DNA of 64,000 bases from NCBI GenBank assembly GCA_914767885.1, contig CAJZBQ010000040.1:62001-126000 (forward strand). The letters run 5' to 3'. Of this stretch, positions 23,001-33,552 are shown in pieces. This DNA comes from Blepharisma stoltei (lineage: Eukaryota > Ciliophora > Heterotrichea > Heterotrichida > Blepharismidae). Position 1 is the first letter of the stretch; each line of letters begins with the position of its first letter. Under the pieces are notes generated by a model, which saw nothing but the letters and a program-made list of their open reading frames with translations, had not been told where the DNA came from and ran no database searches. The position numbers and the translations under genes are program-made.

Positions 23001-23223
23001 AAATAAAATCATATTTAAATTTCCTTTAAAATGGATAATATCTGAATAGTGATGAGGACTATTTATATATAATGAGAATATCTTTTAATAGCAAATTATC
23101 TGTTGAACTAATAGCAGAGAGCGCTGTTCTTTTTAAAGGAGACAAGCTTGTAGTTATTTCTGGCTTGTTGATTGGCGTTTTTTTGTAGAGCAGCTTTTTA
23201 TTAAGGCTTCTTCGCCTCTCCAT
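20026..23223 (-). CDS. Hypothetical Lys/Ser-rich protein split by a 2.1 kb nested IES
   Basis: 300 aa after removal of three IESs (109, 76 and 2110 bp); all joins are in frame and the total is divisible by three. Starts MERRRSLNKKLLYKKTP and ends VNELKKKAKIPIHV. UGA is Trp in TNKWNEVF. Hydrophilic, basic and without a recognised domain, probably a disordered cytoskeletal or nuclear protein. The last 48 codons (20026-20170) lie far from the rest and have no start codon of their own. Their lysine-rich coding character and fitting frame argue that they are the true 3' end. Confidence 0.68.
20178..20600 (+). mobile_element. Retroposon-like insertion S3 (family C)
   Basis: Flanked by TTACTCA (20171-20177 and 20601-20607) with partly matching bases beyond. 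Begins near AAATAAAATGG and ends GTTTAAGTAAG. Resembles S6 (23419-23683) around AGGCGCA.TCC.TAT.GAGCAG and at GAGCTAATCCTTA-like ends. Confidence 0.65.
20629..21155 (+). mobile_element. Retroposon-like insertion S4 (family A, second copy)
   Basis: Flanked by TATGAGCAAAATAT (20615-20628) and TATCTGAGCAAAATAT (21156-21171). Begins ATACATAAAAATGGCG and ends AGTTTAAG. Clearly the same element as S8 (44829-45347): shared GGCGTTCG...TATCCGGC, CCATCTT.GCCGA, AAGGGAATAAGGAT and TCTATAATCTAA. Confidence 0.82.
21289..22251. mobile_element. MITE-like element, family D
   Basis: Long inverted ends starting TAACGATGACCCCCC, then CTCAATCTTCATG; the right end is the complement. Near the left end CATGCCTACTGCAAC is repeated in tandem. 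S5 has been inserted into its interior. Confidence 0.8.
21607..22141 (-). mobile_element. Retroposon-like insertion S5 (family B, second copy)
   Basis: Reverse-oriented copy of S2. Flanked by 13 bp duplications TTTGCTGCAAGAG (21594-21606) and TTTGTTGCAAGAG (22142-22154). Its 5' end reads TATATTAAAATGGCGACA on the minus strand. The target was the interior of the family D MITE. Confidence 0.82.
22475..22550. other. IES (76 bp)
   Basis: Repeat TTA on the coding strand. Removal joins NTNSNLRKLDLFKF in the minus-strand gene; the insert is A/T-only and stops the frame. Confidence 0.8.
22970..23078. other. IES (109 bp)
   Basis: TA-bounded. Removal joins LLLKDKFDANKGFRS in the minus-strand gene. 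Other TA pairs nearby fail the frame. Confidence 0.7.
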
Positions 23224-23807
23224 GGTGAGAATATTACCCTGATTATCAAATACAATTTATGCATGCTATGAAGTTCAGCTACTTAGACAGTTAGAAAAGC
23301 ATAATAAGTCATCAAAGAAATTCCTTTAAATATATAGAGAATTAAAAATCTTGTTAGCTGTTAATACCTATCATTATGATTCTTTATTTTAAATAAATAA
23401 AAATCATTACTTCCTCAGAAATAAAATAATGATGTTGGCGGAAAAGGGCTCCAAGGCGCAGTCCTATAGAGCAGCTAGAGCTATCCCTATCTGTAAAATT
23501 TGAGTACCTATGTAGTTTGGAGGAAGCCATGAAGTTTGGGCCTTCCGAAAAGAGAGATTTTTATTGCTAACCTGAATAGTTTCCTGTCCTGCCAGATATA
23601 GGGACTATTGCGGCACCCTATATAAGGCGGCTCTAGCTAGAGAGCTAATCCTTAACTTAGGAGATATTTATCTTAATCTTACATTCCTCAGGTTTGATAA
23701 TTTTAAAGAGTTATATTAAAAAATTCTAAATTATTTGTCGGTATAATTTACCTCAGAAAATCAGAAAGCTTGAAATGCACTTTTTGCTTAAATAACTAAT
23801 TTTTATA
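23224..23807. promoter_or_regulatory. Upstream region of the 20026-23223 gene, holding S6
   Basis: Lies between that start codon and the stop of the LITAF-type gene. About half is the retroposon-like insert S6; the rest is AT-rich. Confidence 0.45.
23419..23683 (+). mobile_element. Retroposon-like insertion S6 (family C)
   Basis: Flanked by TTCCTCAG (23411-23418 and 23684-23691). Begins AAATAAAATAATG and shares GCTCCAAGGCGCAGTCC and GAGAGCTAATCCTTA-type blocks with S3. Confidence 0.65.
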
Positions 23808-24978
23808 TTAAGATACGTACCCCAGTATTGACTTGCAAACTTCACAACGGTGTACCAATTTTTTTTGTATTCATATCGGATTCGAGCAACACCCCATAGT
23901 TTTATACAAAAAATTCAAGAAAACTCCTTTAACTCCTCTTTCCTCTTTTAAAGAAATTTCTGAATTTACCAAAACTTCGCAGGTTCTGCAAAAGCATGCA
24001 CAAGGAGATACCCCTAAAATGTCTAAATTTTGTATATAAGAGTCAGTAGATGTTTTAGTTTCATAGTACCCGAGTTCAAAAATATTGGGATTTATATTTT
24101 CATTTATATATAGCCTATAAACATGGCTGATAGATAATTGCAATAATTTATTATAAAATAACCATTTTATATGCATAGGGTATAAGAATTTTCATCAGAA
24201 AAACTTGCATTTCTTGATTGCTTTTCTTGAATTTCAAAATTCTGTAAAGATCGGACCAGATTTCTATCGACAATTTTATTGATTTGTGAAAATTCTTTGT
24301 TTTGTGCCGGAATAATAGAGCTTAAAGATACAAATCTTTGATTTTTGTTGTAAGAAAGGATTCTGCCAATACTATTCGGCTTAAGACTTTCTGTATTTGG
24401 ACTAGGCAAAATATTTTCTATAGAAAATCCAAATTGGGAGACTGAGTCTTCTTTAGTCATTTCGTTTTCTTTGTTAGACACATTTTCAATTTCAATTGAT
24501 GAATTTTGAGGGCTTTTATTTATCTTTAAAATAATTTTTAAATTAATAGAAAATTTTGGGTAAATTTTAATTTTAATAACTCTTTATGAGTAAACAATTT
24601 GAAAAATCCCTGCTTTTCGCATAAAAACTCATTTTTTAAGTATGAAAATTTTTTTTAAAAAATATTTTAATGGTTGTTATAATAATATTTAATTTTAAAT
24701 AACTCATAAAAAATCAATTTTAAAAATTAAATTAATTTTTACTTCTGAATGGAATATTTTAAATATCGAAGAACGAAAATTTTAAAAAAATCAAAACTGC
24801 CCAGTATGATCAAGTAAAATATTTTGAGGAAGTAAGAATTTTGAGATAATTTGCGCTTTTTATCAACAATAAAATTTTTGTAAGATGATTTCATTGATAA
24901 AAGTTTCGAATAGTGGGGTTCTCGTAGAGGAGAAATTTCGAAGGATTGATTCCTATCAAGTGTTTCCATTTTATTCAA
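23808..24978 (-). CDS. LITAF-domain zinc-binding protein
   Basis: 265 aa after removing two IESs. A long hydrophilic N-terminus (ETLDRNQSFEISPLREP...) precedes a C-terminal LITAF-like domain: a Cys pair (CFCRTCEVLV), a hydrophobic patch around FLNFLYKTMGCC, and a closing HRCEVCKSILGYVS. UGA is Trp in SNPIWIQKKLVHRC. LITAF proteins sit on endosomal or lysosomal membranes and bind zinc. Start at the ATG of MNKMETLD; a start three codons in is also possible. Confidence 0.8.
24109..24182. other. IES (74 bp)
   Basis: TA-bounded within TATATA runs. Removal joins SDENSYINENINPNIF in the LITAF-type gene. Confidence 0.75.
24521..24819. other. IES (~299 bp)
   Basis: Very AT-rich block between NSYFLK and INKSPQNSS. 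TA at 24521 and 24820 fits the frame, but other TA pairs do too, so the ends are provisional. Confidence 0.55.
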
Positions 24979-25493
24979 ATTTAAATATTGAAAGCATAAA
25001 TGTCACTGCGGATGCACTTTATGGAATATTAGGCTTAAAATGACTAAAAATCTTTATTTTGTGAATTATTTTATCTCCTGACCATATAACTAAATAGTTT
25101 TTACTAGAAAATATTTCTCTATGATTAATTATAGCTCCAGTCCCTTTTCTGCTTGTTTAGGAGAACATTTTCCTATTGAATAGGCTGTAAAAAATTAATT
25201 TTCCAAGCAATACAATTTAAAATTGATAAATGCAAATTATAGCTCATATTTACCAATTTTTAATTAGCCCTTTTCATAAAAATTGACATTTTCGTCGCCT
25301 ATTCAATACGCATAAGTATTACTGCCAAAAAATCTATAAGGGGTCTTAAGCTATACTATCTTGGAGTTGTAATTATTATACTAAAAAAAGATATTAAGTT
25401 TGCTGAAGATAAAAATTATTTATATAATATCCAAGCTCTCCTATATTTAAAACCAATACACCAATGCCGAAGAAAGCTACCAAAAATCTCCGC
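24979..25493. other. Spacer, no gene seen
   Basis: AT-rich. I see no ORF, RNA gene or repeat. It probably holds the promoter of the LITAF-type gene. Confidence 0.4.
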
Positions 25494-25661
25494 TTATTTT
25501 GCACAATCTAAAATTTTCCTCAGCTGTAACGAAATTCCTCTTCTCTCAACATCTAAAAACAGCCTATCCTCCCAATTTCCCCAATCAAAATCTTCAATCC
25601 TCCTCCAAACATTAACATTTTTATTTCAATTCTCGCTAATATTATTAAACAATTTATCCAT
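25494..25661 (-). CDS. Small Trp-rich protein (55 aa)
   Basis: Runs from ATG to TAA only if UGA is Trp: MDKLFNNISENWNKNV...VWRRIEDFDWGNWEDRLF...LRKILDCAK. The amphipathic, charged sequence with five Trp codons (one UGA) looks coding. It is divergent from the LPA1-like gene, 82 bp between starts. No family recognised. It could be a fragment of a longer gene. Confidence 0.5.
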
Positions 25662-25743
25662 TATCTATCACCCTACCTTTTAATCCTTTCCACGATCCCA
25701 ATAATCCAAGTAATCCATATATATTTAATAAGGTCATCAAAAT

Positions 25744-27369
25744 ATGAATCGGATTTCCTGCTCAGTATGTGGAGACGAAAGATGCCAACAAAACAATTTT
25801 TTTATTGAATCTGTCTATGTGCTTGAAGATAATATCTTCAGTCAATTGACGAACGATCTTCAGCTTTCGCTTTGCGAAAACCATTCTGAGTGCTATCTAA
25901 GTTACCCTCCTTCTCTAAAACACACATTCAAATACAATCGTCAGCAGCTCAGAGACGCTTGCAAATTTATGGGGGTGAAAATCCATGATGCCTATAAGAT
26001 CACTGACCAAATTTTTAGTCTCATTTCTACTCATATTAAATCAAAAACACGTATACGTGAAGGAGAAATTTATCAAATAATTCCTGCGTTAACTTTATCT
26101 AATTCGGCCTTTGAAAGGTTTGCAAAAGAAGCGTTGTCTTCTCAAGAATACATAGGGGAACAGCATATAATTGATTTTAGAATTGCATGTGAAGTTGTAT
26201 CTAAGCGCCGACCTGTGATTGTGCTATTAGGTGGAGCTTCAGGGACTGGTAAAAGCACTTTATCGTCTCTCTTAGCAAGTAGACTAGGTATTTCAAGTAT
26301 GCTCTCGACAGATTCAATTAGACATATATTGAGAAATGTCTTAAATCGAGATCAAGATCCGATTTTATTTTGCTCTACCTATGAAGCTGGAAGTTTAATT
26401 AAAACTGAAGGCCTCACACCTAAGCAAGCTTGTATTCAAGGCTATATAGAGCAATCTGATAAAGTCATAGATTATCTAGACAATGTCATAGAAGACTACC
26501 ATCACCGAGGAGAAAGTATTGTAATTGAAGGCGTTCACCTCCACGTTGGCGCTATCAAAAAACTGATGAAAAAATACAATTCCTGCATCCCTTTTATTAT
26601 CATGATAAAAAACAGCAAAAAACATAAAGAAAGATTTGCAGTCAGAAGCAAATGCATGACACTTGATCCTAAGCTCAATAAATACGTAGCTAGCTATCCT
26701 AATATAAGAGAAATCCAAAAACGGTTTATCTTAAAAGCTGACGAATGCCTAATCCCAAAAGTTGATACCAGCAACTTGGATAGATCCTTAGGACTCTGCC
26801 ATGCCACTATAGTAAGATGTTTGCGACAAGTTTACAATGGAACCAGCATCTATGATACAGAAAGAAAACAAACAGTTCTAGTCCATGAAGAATTTAATTT
26901 TGTGGCAAGAAATATATGATCAAGCAAGCTTGCCCATGAAATGATCAAAACAAAGGTAAATAAAGGCGAACTTTTTAAAAGGTTTTTCAGGGATGGGGAA
27001 AGCTCGCTTGCGGTGTTTGAAAATGATAATGAAAAAAAAGAAAATAAATCTGAAGAAACGGGCAGTGAAGGCCCAGAAATTGGCTCAATTGTGTCAGGAA
27101 GCGAAGTTTTTGACTTTACTCATAATAGACAACTGCCAGAAATAAAGGAAATGGAAAATGGAGACTCTGTGTGTGGGATTGACGAAAGTGTAGAGGACAT
27201 TGAAAGAGAGTCTTCACATGGAGGAGATTCGGCAAGTTATAGCTCAGGGAATAGCAACAACCATTCTATTCATGAAGAGGAGGAAGAAGAAGATACTGAT
27301 ATTCCTCCAGCAGTCCCTATTGCTGTGCATAATTCTCCCAAAAATCATTATAGAAAAGTGAGTTTTTAG
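25744..27369 (+). CDS. LPA1-like P-loop kinase (2-phosphoglycerate kinase family)
   Basis: 541 aa, no interruption, UGA=Trp at 26917. A Cys-containing N-terminus (SCSVCGDERCQ) is followed by a P-loop GGASGTGKST (about residue 160) with the downstream STDSIRHILRNVL and FCSTYEAG segments typical of 2-phosphoglycerate kinase and plant LPA1 proteins, which affect inositol-phosphate metabolism. The last ~150 residues are acidic and disordered. Substrate is inferred from the family only. Confidence 0.8.
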
Positions 27370-28792
27370 TGTAATCTTAAATATTTCTTATGGTTCTTAT
27401 AATAATTATTTAATTTTACTGGTTGGAGCAATCGTATTTTAGGGAAATTAATTTTGAATATATTATAAATTTTGCAAGAAATTGCCAGCTTTCATTTTTA
27501 AATAAGGTAGAAATAACTAAAACTCATCCATAATATGCCTAAATGTGTTGATAAATAAAAGATTTAGATACTCATATAATAGTTATTTATTATCTTATTA
27601 TACCTACCTATAAAACATTTTATATATCATGATTAAAGATAAGCATTATCATTTAAATGCAGTTATTTAGCTGAATTTTTGATGATTTTACTCAAATAAT
27701 TTTTATTCTTTTAACTCCTAATTGGTTAATGATCAAAAATATCTAACTTTCAGTCAAAGGGTTATTATATTTTTGATTAAAACTCTTTAATATAAAATTT
27801 ACGGATTTTAAAAATCCATATATTATATTCCAAATGAATTAATTTTTTAAGGATGCAAACTTTTAAATTTTAAGATAATAAGATTGAAAATTTTATTATT
27901 ATAATTAATTATATATCAAATTATTATATGTATAAATATTTTTTATATTAAAAAACATTATTTTGCTCGCTAGCAAAGGGTAAGTAAGAATTATGTTACT
28001 TTTTTGAATCTTAATGCATATTATAATCTTCCTAAAACATTTTAGAAGCAGAAACTCCAATAGAAGTTTCACTAACTCCTCCACCTTTAATTGAGCTATT
28101 TTAGTATAGTAAAATAGAATCATCACGTCTAACTTCCTAGCTTTGAAAGTAATAAATATTAGAGATTGCAATGTATAATCGCTCTTAGCAATTATTATAT
28201 GATTTCAGCATGCTTACTAACTTCCCTTTTAAATTGGAACAAAAATCCTGTTTCAAATTAAAAGAGGTTCAATTGTTTTTTTTAAAAAAAAAATTAAATT
28301 AAAAATATAAATTGAGCTAATATTTTGAATTCCAATTTAATTTACGAAGAATCAATTAAAAAATTAATCGATTAAGTGTGAAAATTGTTAATTAGTATTC
28401 TAAATGAACTTTTCCACTTTATTATATATTTTTACTATAAAATTTCCTAATTGTAAAAAGTGTTTTTGAAGTTTAAAGGGGTTAAAGTAAAAAAAATTAC
28501 CTATATTTTATTCCAATTTAAATGGGGAGTAAATATATTCAAACTCTATCTTTTGGTTATCTCATAAAGGATTTAATATAGAAAAAATAATATAAAAATT
28601 TTCAAAATTTTTTTTAACCCATATCATTGATATGACAATCTCGATCGATTGATTAGAATATGCATGGCGAAGTATGCATTAAAATTTCAATTAAAAATCA
28701 ATATATAATTTGGAATGTTACAAGGAACATATGGAAAAAAGCGAAATTCTTTATAAAATCTTAAAAGTAATCCATTTAACTATAAAATAAGA
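27370..28792. other. 1.4 kb spacer with a family B MITE
   Basis: AT-rich, no credible gene. An 88-codon minus-strand ORF at 27905-28171 is AT-driven and rich in I, L, K and F. The only clear element is the MITE at 28218-28529. Confidence 0.5.
28218..28529. mobile_element. MITE-like element, family B (intergenic copy)
   Basis: TAA-flanked. The left end, CTTCCCTTTTAAATTGGAAC, folds back onto the following GTTTCAAATTAAAAGAGG. The right end reads TTCCAATTTAAATGGGGAG. The same ends occur at 37627 and 51229. Confidence 0.8.
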
Positions 28793-31700
28793 ATGGAAAG
28801 TATAGTAGAAAGCATTGCTAGCGAGAACATCGTAACAAGGAAAAATGCCCTCGAACAACTACTCATAGAATTTCGAAAAGAAAACAATTCTTTATTAGTC
28901 CCTAATCCATCTCGATTTTTTACAGTTTTAAGAGATCGATTAGAAGACCATGACTGAGAAATCCTTTCACAGGTTCTCCAATTGCTCCAAGACCTGATCC
29001 CAGTATTTTTTATATAGAATTTCGGTCCAGACCTTGAAAGCAATTTTATTCTCTTTTAATTAATTTATCATATCTTAAAAAATTATTTTTCTAAAAAATT
29101 TTGACATTATAGACTATTTTTTTTTTCTTATTATTTATTATAAAATTGCTTATTGTTTTAATGCCAAATCTTGTACAACTCCTTCAAGATCAAAGGCCAG
29201 GAATTGCAAAAAGTTCTTTAAATGTAATTAGTGCATACGTCCGTACAACGCGAAATATGGAAACTGCCATGAGCTATATCTTAAAATACGGTCTTCAAAG
29301 TGAAGAATGACGCCTAAAACACCAAACGTTACAAATAGTAATTCCTATCATAAAATTAGACCTAAGCTATACAGCTAATATCCCTGAAATGAAAAAAATA
29401 TTCGAAAGGGTCATTGCTATGATAAAAGATACATCAGGGTTGGTATCTCAATCAGCCAAAGAGGTCGCTTTAGGGTTAAAAGATCTAGCTTTTGATTTTA
29501 ATGCGATTTTTTCAAAAATCACGCCTGGTTACCAACAAATTTATAATGAAAGCTGTGAGGAAATTAAAGGAAATTCTCTGCTCAGAAATAATTTGCAGAA
29601 AGAAATTTTTTCGCCTATAAAATCATTTTTGGAAAAACCCTGGAGGGTTATACGTATTTTTTACTAAAAATTAAAAAAATTAATTTAAATAGAAAATATT
29701 GGAAAAGCCCGACAAAAGGACAAGTGCATTTGCATTCCAAAGCGCATCTATAGGGGCTATAGCTAACGCAATGTCCCAAGGCAACTCTTCAGATTTGTTT
29801 AAAGAATCCTCTAAAAATGGGCTCGTTTTTGGGTTTATTCCTCCAAACCTTATGGTGCAGCTTGAAGATATAAGTAACTGACGAGCTCGAGTAAATGCTA
29901 TAGAAGAGCTGGAAAATCTTGTAGAAAGGATGGAAAATTACACTGAAGCCTACCCATTTATGGCTGTTTTTATTAGATTTTTAAATAAACTTCTGGATGA
30001 TACAAACTTTAAAGTTATGCTGTCGACTTTGGCAATTGTCTATACAATAGTGTCAATTCCAGGAATTTCTCAGCAAGCAAATATTTCTCAAATTGTGCCT
30101 GGGTGTATTAAAAAATTGGGAGATAATAAAATCGCTATTAGGCAAGCTGCATTTAAAGTATTCCAAGCTCTTTTGCAAGAAATGAAACCGAGAGTGCTGT
30201 TTCCTCATTTAATAGAATCATTGTCAAGTAATAATTGGCATGTGCGTGAAGAAACGATTATTGTGATGATTGCAGCAATCCTTTTATACTTTATTAGACT
30301 AAATAATTTATAATAAATTCTTTTTATTTAATAAAATAATTAAGAATAGCTATAGCATTCTACGGTTTTAGCCTCCTTTTGTCCTGATGTATCCTAAGAT
30401 AATCGGGGGTTGATTTTACCAGCTTATGCTGGTGAAATTAACCCTTAAAGTGGCAAATCATCAAGATGGTGTAGATATGCCACTTTAAGGGTTGTTTCAC
30501 CAGCATAGCGAGTGAAACCAGCCCCCGATTGTCTTTGAGATATCGGGACAAGAGGAGGCTAAAAGCGTGGAGATGCTATACTAAATATTTTTGGATTGCT
30601 TTAAATATAGGAATAGCTAAAGAAGACTATGAATTTAATTTTTCCACTTTAATTGGCCCTCTAGCCAAACTTCTTGATGACCCCAAAACTAAAATCCGCT
30701 TCGTCACAACTGAAGCTTTAGCACTTTTAGCCCAAAAGCTTGGTGTTGATACTGTAAATGACGAACTTGCCCCAATTGTTGACAACGCGGCCCTTGAATC
30801 TCTCCAAAAAAGGTTCCGTTGCAAATTTCTGCCAAGCCTAAAAGACAACTATGTAGAATTCCCAAAAACCATCCCTAGTTCTGCTCCATTAATATCAAGC
30901 CCTTATTTAACTACAACTGATTTCAGCAGAACTACCGTTATAGGCGGGAGTATGGACCCAACCCCTAGAAAGGAATCTCCAGACGTCACAAATCCTAATA
31001 TTTTTTCTTCATCAGCCAACCAATTAAAATATTCAAGACTTCGCATGTCTTCTGAGTCTGGCGACGAAACTTTGCCAAGAATTAAAAACGAAGCAAATTT
31101 ATTAAGAAAAGGATTTATTTTAGAGAAAAAAAAAGCCGTGAATTTAAGGACTGAGTTTGATAAACCACCTACTGGGCCTATAAAATTGAATTATGCAAGC
31201 AGATATATAGCAAAAGAGTCACCAATAAAAGCAATGGGGCCGCTGCATAGAAGAGGGATTTCTGAAGAAAATGAAAATTCTTTTGAAGGCACACAGTCGT
31301 CGCCGACACTCATAACAAAATTAAATAGTGCAGATTTTGGGTATAAAAAATATTTTTAAAAAAAATAATTAAATTTTTTATAGAAAAATTTTTATTTTTT
31401 TTTAGATTTAACAGGCCAAAAAACTGAATCTTTAATTAACCAAAAAGCCTACCCAAGTGCAGAAAACTTTTCCAGTACTATAAAAAGTGAGTTTTCTAAT
31501 AGTGATGTAATATATTTAAAACCAAACGAATTAGAACCACTAGATGACCCAGAAGATGCCTTAAAAAGATGTGTATTGAGTGGGAGGTCTGATGATTGGA
31601 ATGAATGCTTTGAGACCATTAATGTATTAAGAAGACTATTAAAACACCATCCAGGAGTATTTTTAAGCCAAGTTACCTTACACAATCTGTTTCTTGATGT

Positions 31701-33394
31701 CGTAAAGTGGGCTGAATCTTTAAGATCAGCGCTATGCAAAAATGCTATTATCGTACTAGGAGAAATGGCCGAGCATATTGGAAGAAATTTAGATGGAGAA
31801 ATTCCAGATTTCGTAAAAATTATTATGAAAAAAGTTGTTGATACAAGCAGCTTTATTCAAGAGCAGACTGATCAAACATTAGTTTCTATGTGTATGAATT
31901 TGAATGAAAATAAGCTTGCCTCTGCTTTACTTAATAATACTCAGTCTGCTAGAAATTCTTTACTTCCCCTCTCCATGGGCGAACCAAAAAATTTTTCTTG
32001 CTTACAAAGGATTTAATTTTTAAAATAATTATATATAAATTTTATAGTAATTTTTTTTAAAATTTTAATTAGGAATTGAAAATAAAAATTATTTGTAAAA
32101 GTTATTGTTTTAAAATCACTGATATATTAATTACTTTTTTCATATATTAATATATTAAATGATTTTTGTGCAATCAAGGAGGGTGGATTTTTGCCTAAAC
32201 AATAGGATTTTTCCATTATTTTTGCTCGCTCATGAACGAGTGGAGTTAGTAAAAGCAAAAACAGCGTTTTGTTTTGGAAAAATTTTTGAAAGGCTGCGAG
32301 CTTCTATTATAAGACTGCGAGAAGTAGAAAAAATAATCCAATTATTAGGGACTTATATTTCTGATGCATCTCCAGAAGTAAGAGCTTCAGCAAGAGAAGC
32401 TTTAAACATTCTCAGCAGCATAATCCCAAGTGCGCAAGAGCATGACCGCTTACTAGCTAACTCTTTGACAGACAATACATATAGAAAAGTCAAAGAAAAC
32501 ACCAAGCAAAAAGAAAAAATAATCCCATTAAAAAAAAAGCACATGAAGTCTGAAATAAAAATGCCTCTTAACCAGACAGACAATTTCCGCATGACAAGTC
32601 CTAGGAAGCAAGAACTTGAAACAGATCCTAATACAAATCCTGAAGAAAATGATATAATTGTGAAAATGCTGGACGAGATGAATGATAATGAATGGAAAAT
32701 GAGGCATGAAACTGTCGGAAAACTTGGAGAAATGGTGGCTGAAAATCCTAATAGTTTTATATTAAATTCTTATGAATAATATTTTATTCATTACCAATTT
32801 CTTATTATTGGTAAAAATTAATTTTTAAATTTCACATAAAATTGGTATAAAAAGTCCCAAAAAATGATACCACTAATCAGCATTTTAGCAAAAGGGCTAA
32901 GCGACCCAAATTTAAAGGTAAATATCCATGCTTTAGGCGTCATGATAAAAATAATCCCACCATTAAACCACACTTTAGAGCCTCATTTAGGAATGGTAAT
33001 TGGTTCTTTACTACCAAGCCTAGGCTCTGCTAACAGCTCTATCAGAGAAATTGCTAAAGAAGTGGTTTCGACGCTTCTTAAATACGCAGACCATCATACA
33101 TTATTGCTTCCTTTTATTGCAGCAATACCTAATGCAAATAATAGATCAAAATCATCATTATTGAATTTTATTATAGAGACAATTCCAAAAGTAAGCGAAA
33201 GACGGCCTCAGCTCATACAAAAACATGTGGTTCCTTTAATGTTTCGCTGCATGGACGAGCCTAAAGCTGATGTAAGAGAAGAAACAAACAGACTGGTAAA
33301 AAAAGTTTACGATTTGCTTGGATCAGCACTACTTGAAAGTGCTCCGTCTAGTAAGCTGCAGCGAATTATGGATATTCTAAATGAAGGAATGTAG
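28793..33394 (+). CDS. Crescerin/TOGARAM-like TOG-array protein of the ciliary axoneme
   Basis: About 1,215 aa after one 15-nt intron and six IESs. TOG-type HEAT arrays lie in both halves, separated by a basic disordered linker (SSAPLISSPYLTTTDF...). N-terminal arrays include VPGCIKKLGDNKIAIRQAA and NNWHVREETIIVMIAA, then LDDPKTKIRFVTTEALALLA. C-terminal arrays include RSDDWNECFETINVLRRLL, RSALCKNAIIVLGEMA and DEPKADVREETNRLVKKVY. Crescerins regulate axonemal microtubules. UGA is Trp at several sites, for example 29308 and 29879. The two-plus-two TOG layout is the basis for choosing Crescerin over CLASP. Confidence 0.83.
29003..29017 (+). other. 15-nt intron in Crescerin-like gene
   Basis: GTATTTTTTATATAG. 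Splicing joins LLQDLIP-NFGPDLE in frame. Confidence 0.85.
29047..29150. other. IES (104 bp)
   Basis: TTATT repeats at both ends. Removal joins LESNFIVLMPNLVQLL in frame. Confidence 0.82.
29618..29696. other. IES (79 bp, or 70 bp with another repeat)
   Basis: A TA-bounded choice gives SPILEKPDKRT. An alternative uses the 12 bp imperfect repeat TTGGAAAARCCC (29629 and 29699) and gives SFLEKPDKRT. Both keep the frame. Confidence 0.7.
30284..30600. mobile_element. Fold-back IES (317 bp)
   Basis: TTA-bounded insert in the second TOG region. Removal joins MIAAILLNIGIAKED. Bases 30351-30580 form one long inverted repeat with ~105 bp arms (for example TAGCCTCCTTTTGTCC against GGACAAGAGGAGGCTA) around a short loop near 30460. 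Confidence 0.85.
31321..31401. other. IES (81 bp, or 72 bp)
   Basis: TTA-bounded version joins ITKLDLTGQKTES. An AGATTT-bounded version (31332-31403) joins NSADLTGQKTES. Both are in frame; the insert is AT-only with stops. Confidence 0.68.
31960..32245. mobile_element. MITE-like IES, family A (diverged copy)
   Basis: TTA-bounded, 286 bp. Removal joins QSARNSLVKAKTAFCF. Termini and an internal GGAGGGTGGATTTTTG block match copy 1 (GGAGGGTGGGTTTTTG). Confidence 0.82.
32771..32845. other. IES (75 bp)
   Basis: TAT-bounded. Removal joins SFILNSYKKSQKMIPL in the last TOG region; length is a multiple of three but it carries an in-frame TAA. Confidence 0.82.
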
Positions 33395-33552
33395 CAGTTT
33401 TGCTTAGTTTATTGTGAAAATTAATTGATTATCAATATCTTTATATAATTTATTATTCTTTATAAGAGAATTTAGGGAAATTTTTTTAATTTTTTAAAAA
33501 AGAGCAAAATAAGATGATTCAGAATAATTCTGTTAAAAAGCCTCAATAAAAA

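Noticed and set aside
27905-28171. 88-codon minus-strand ORF
   Set aside because: I/L/K/F/Y-rich composition expected from AT-rich non-coding DNA; no start context or homology.
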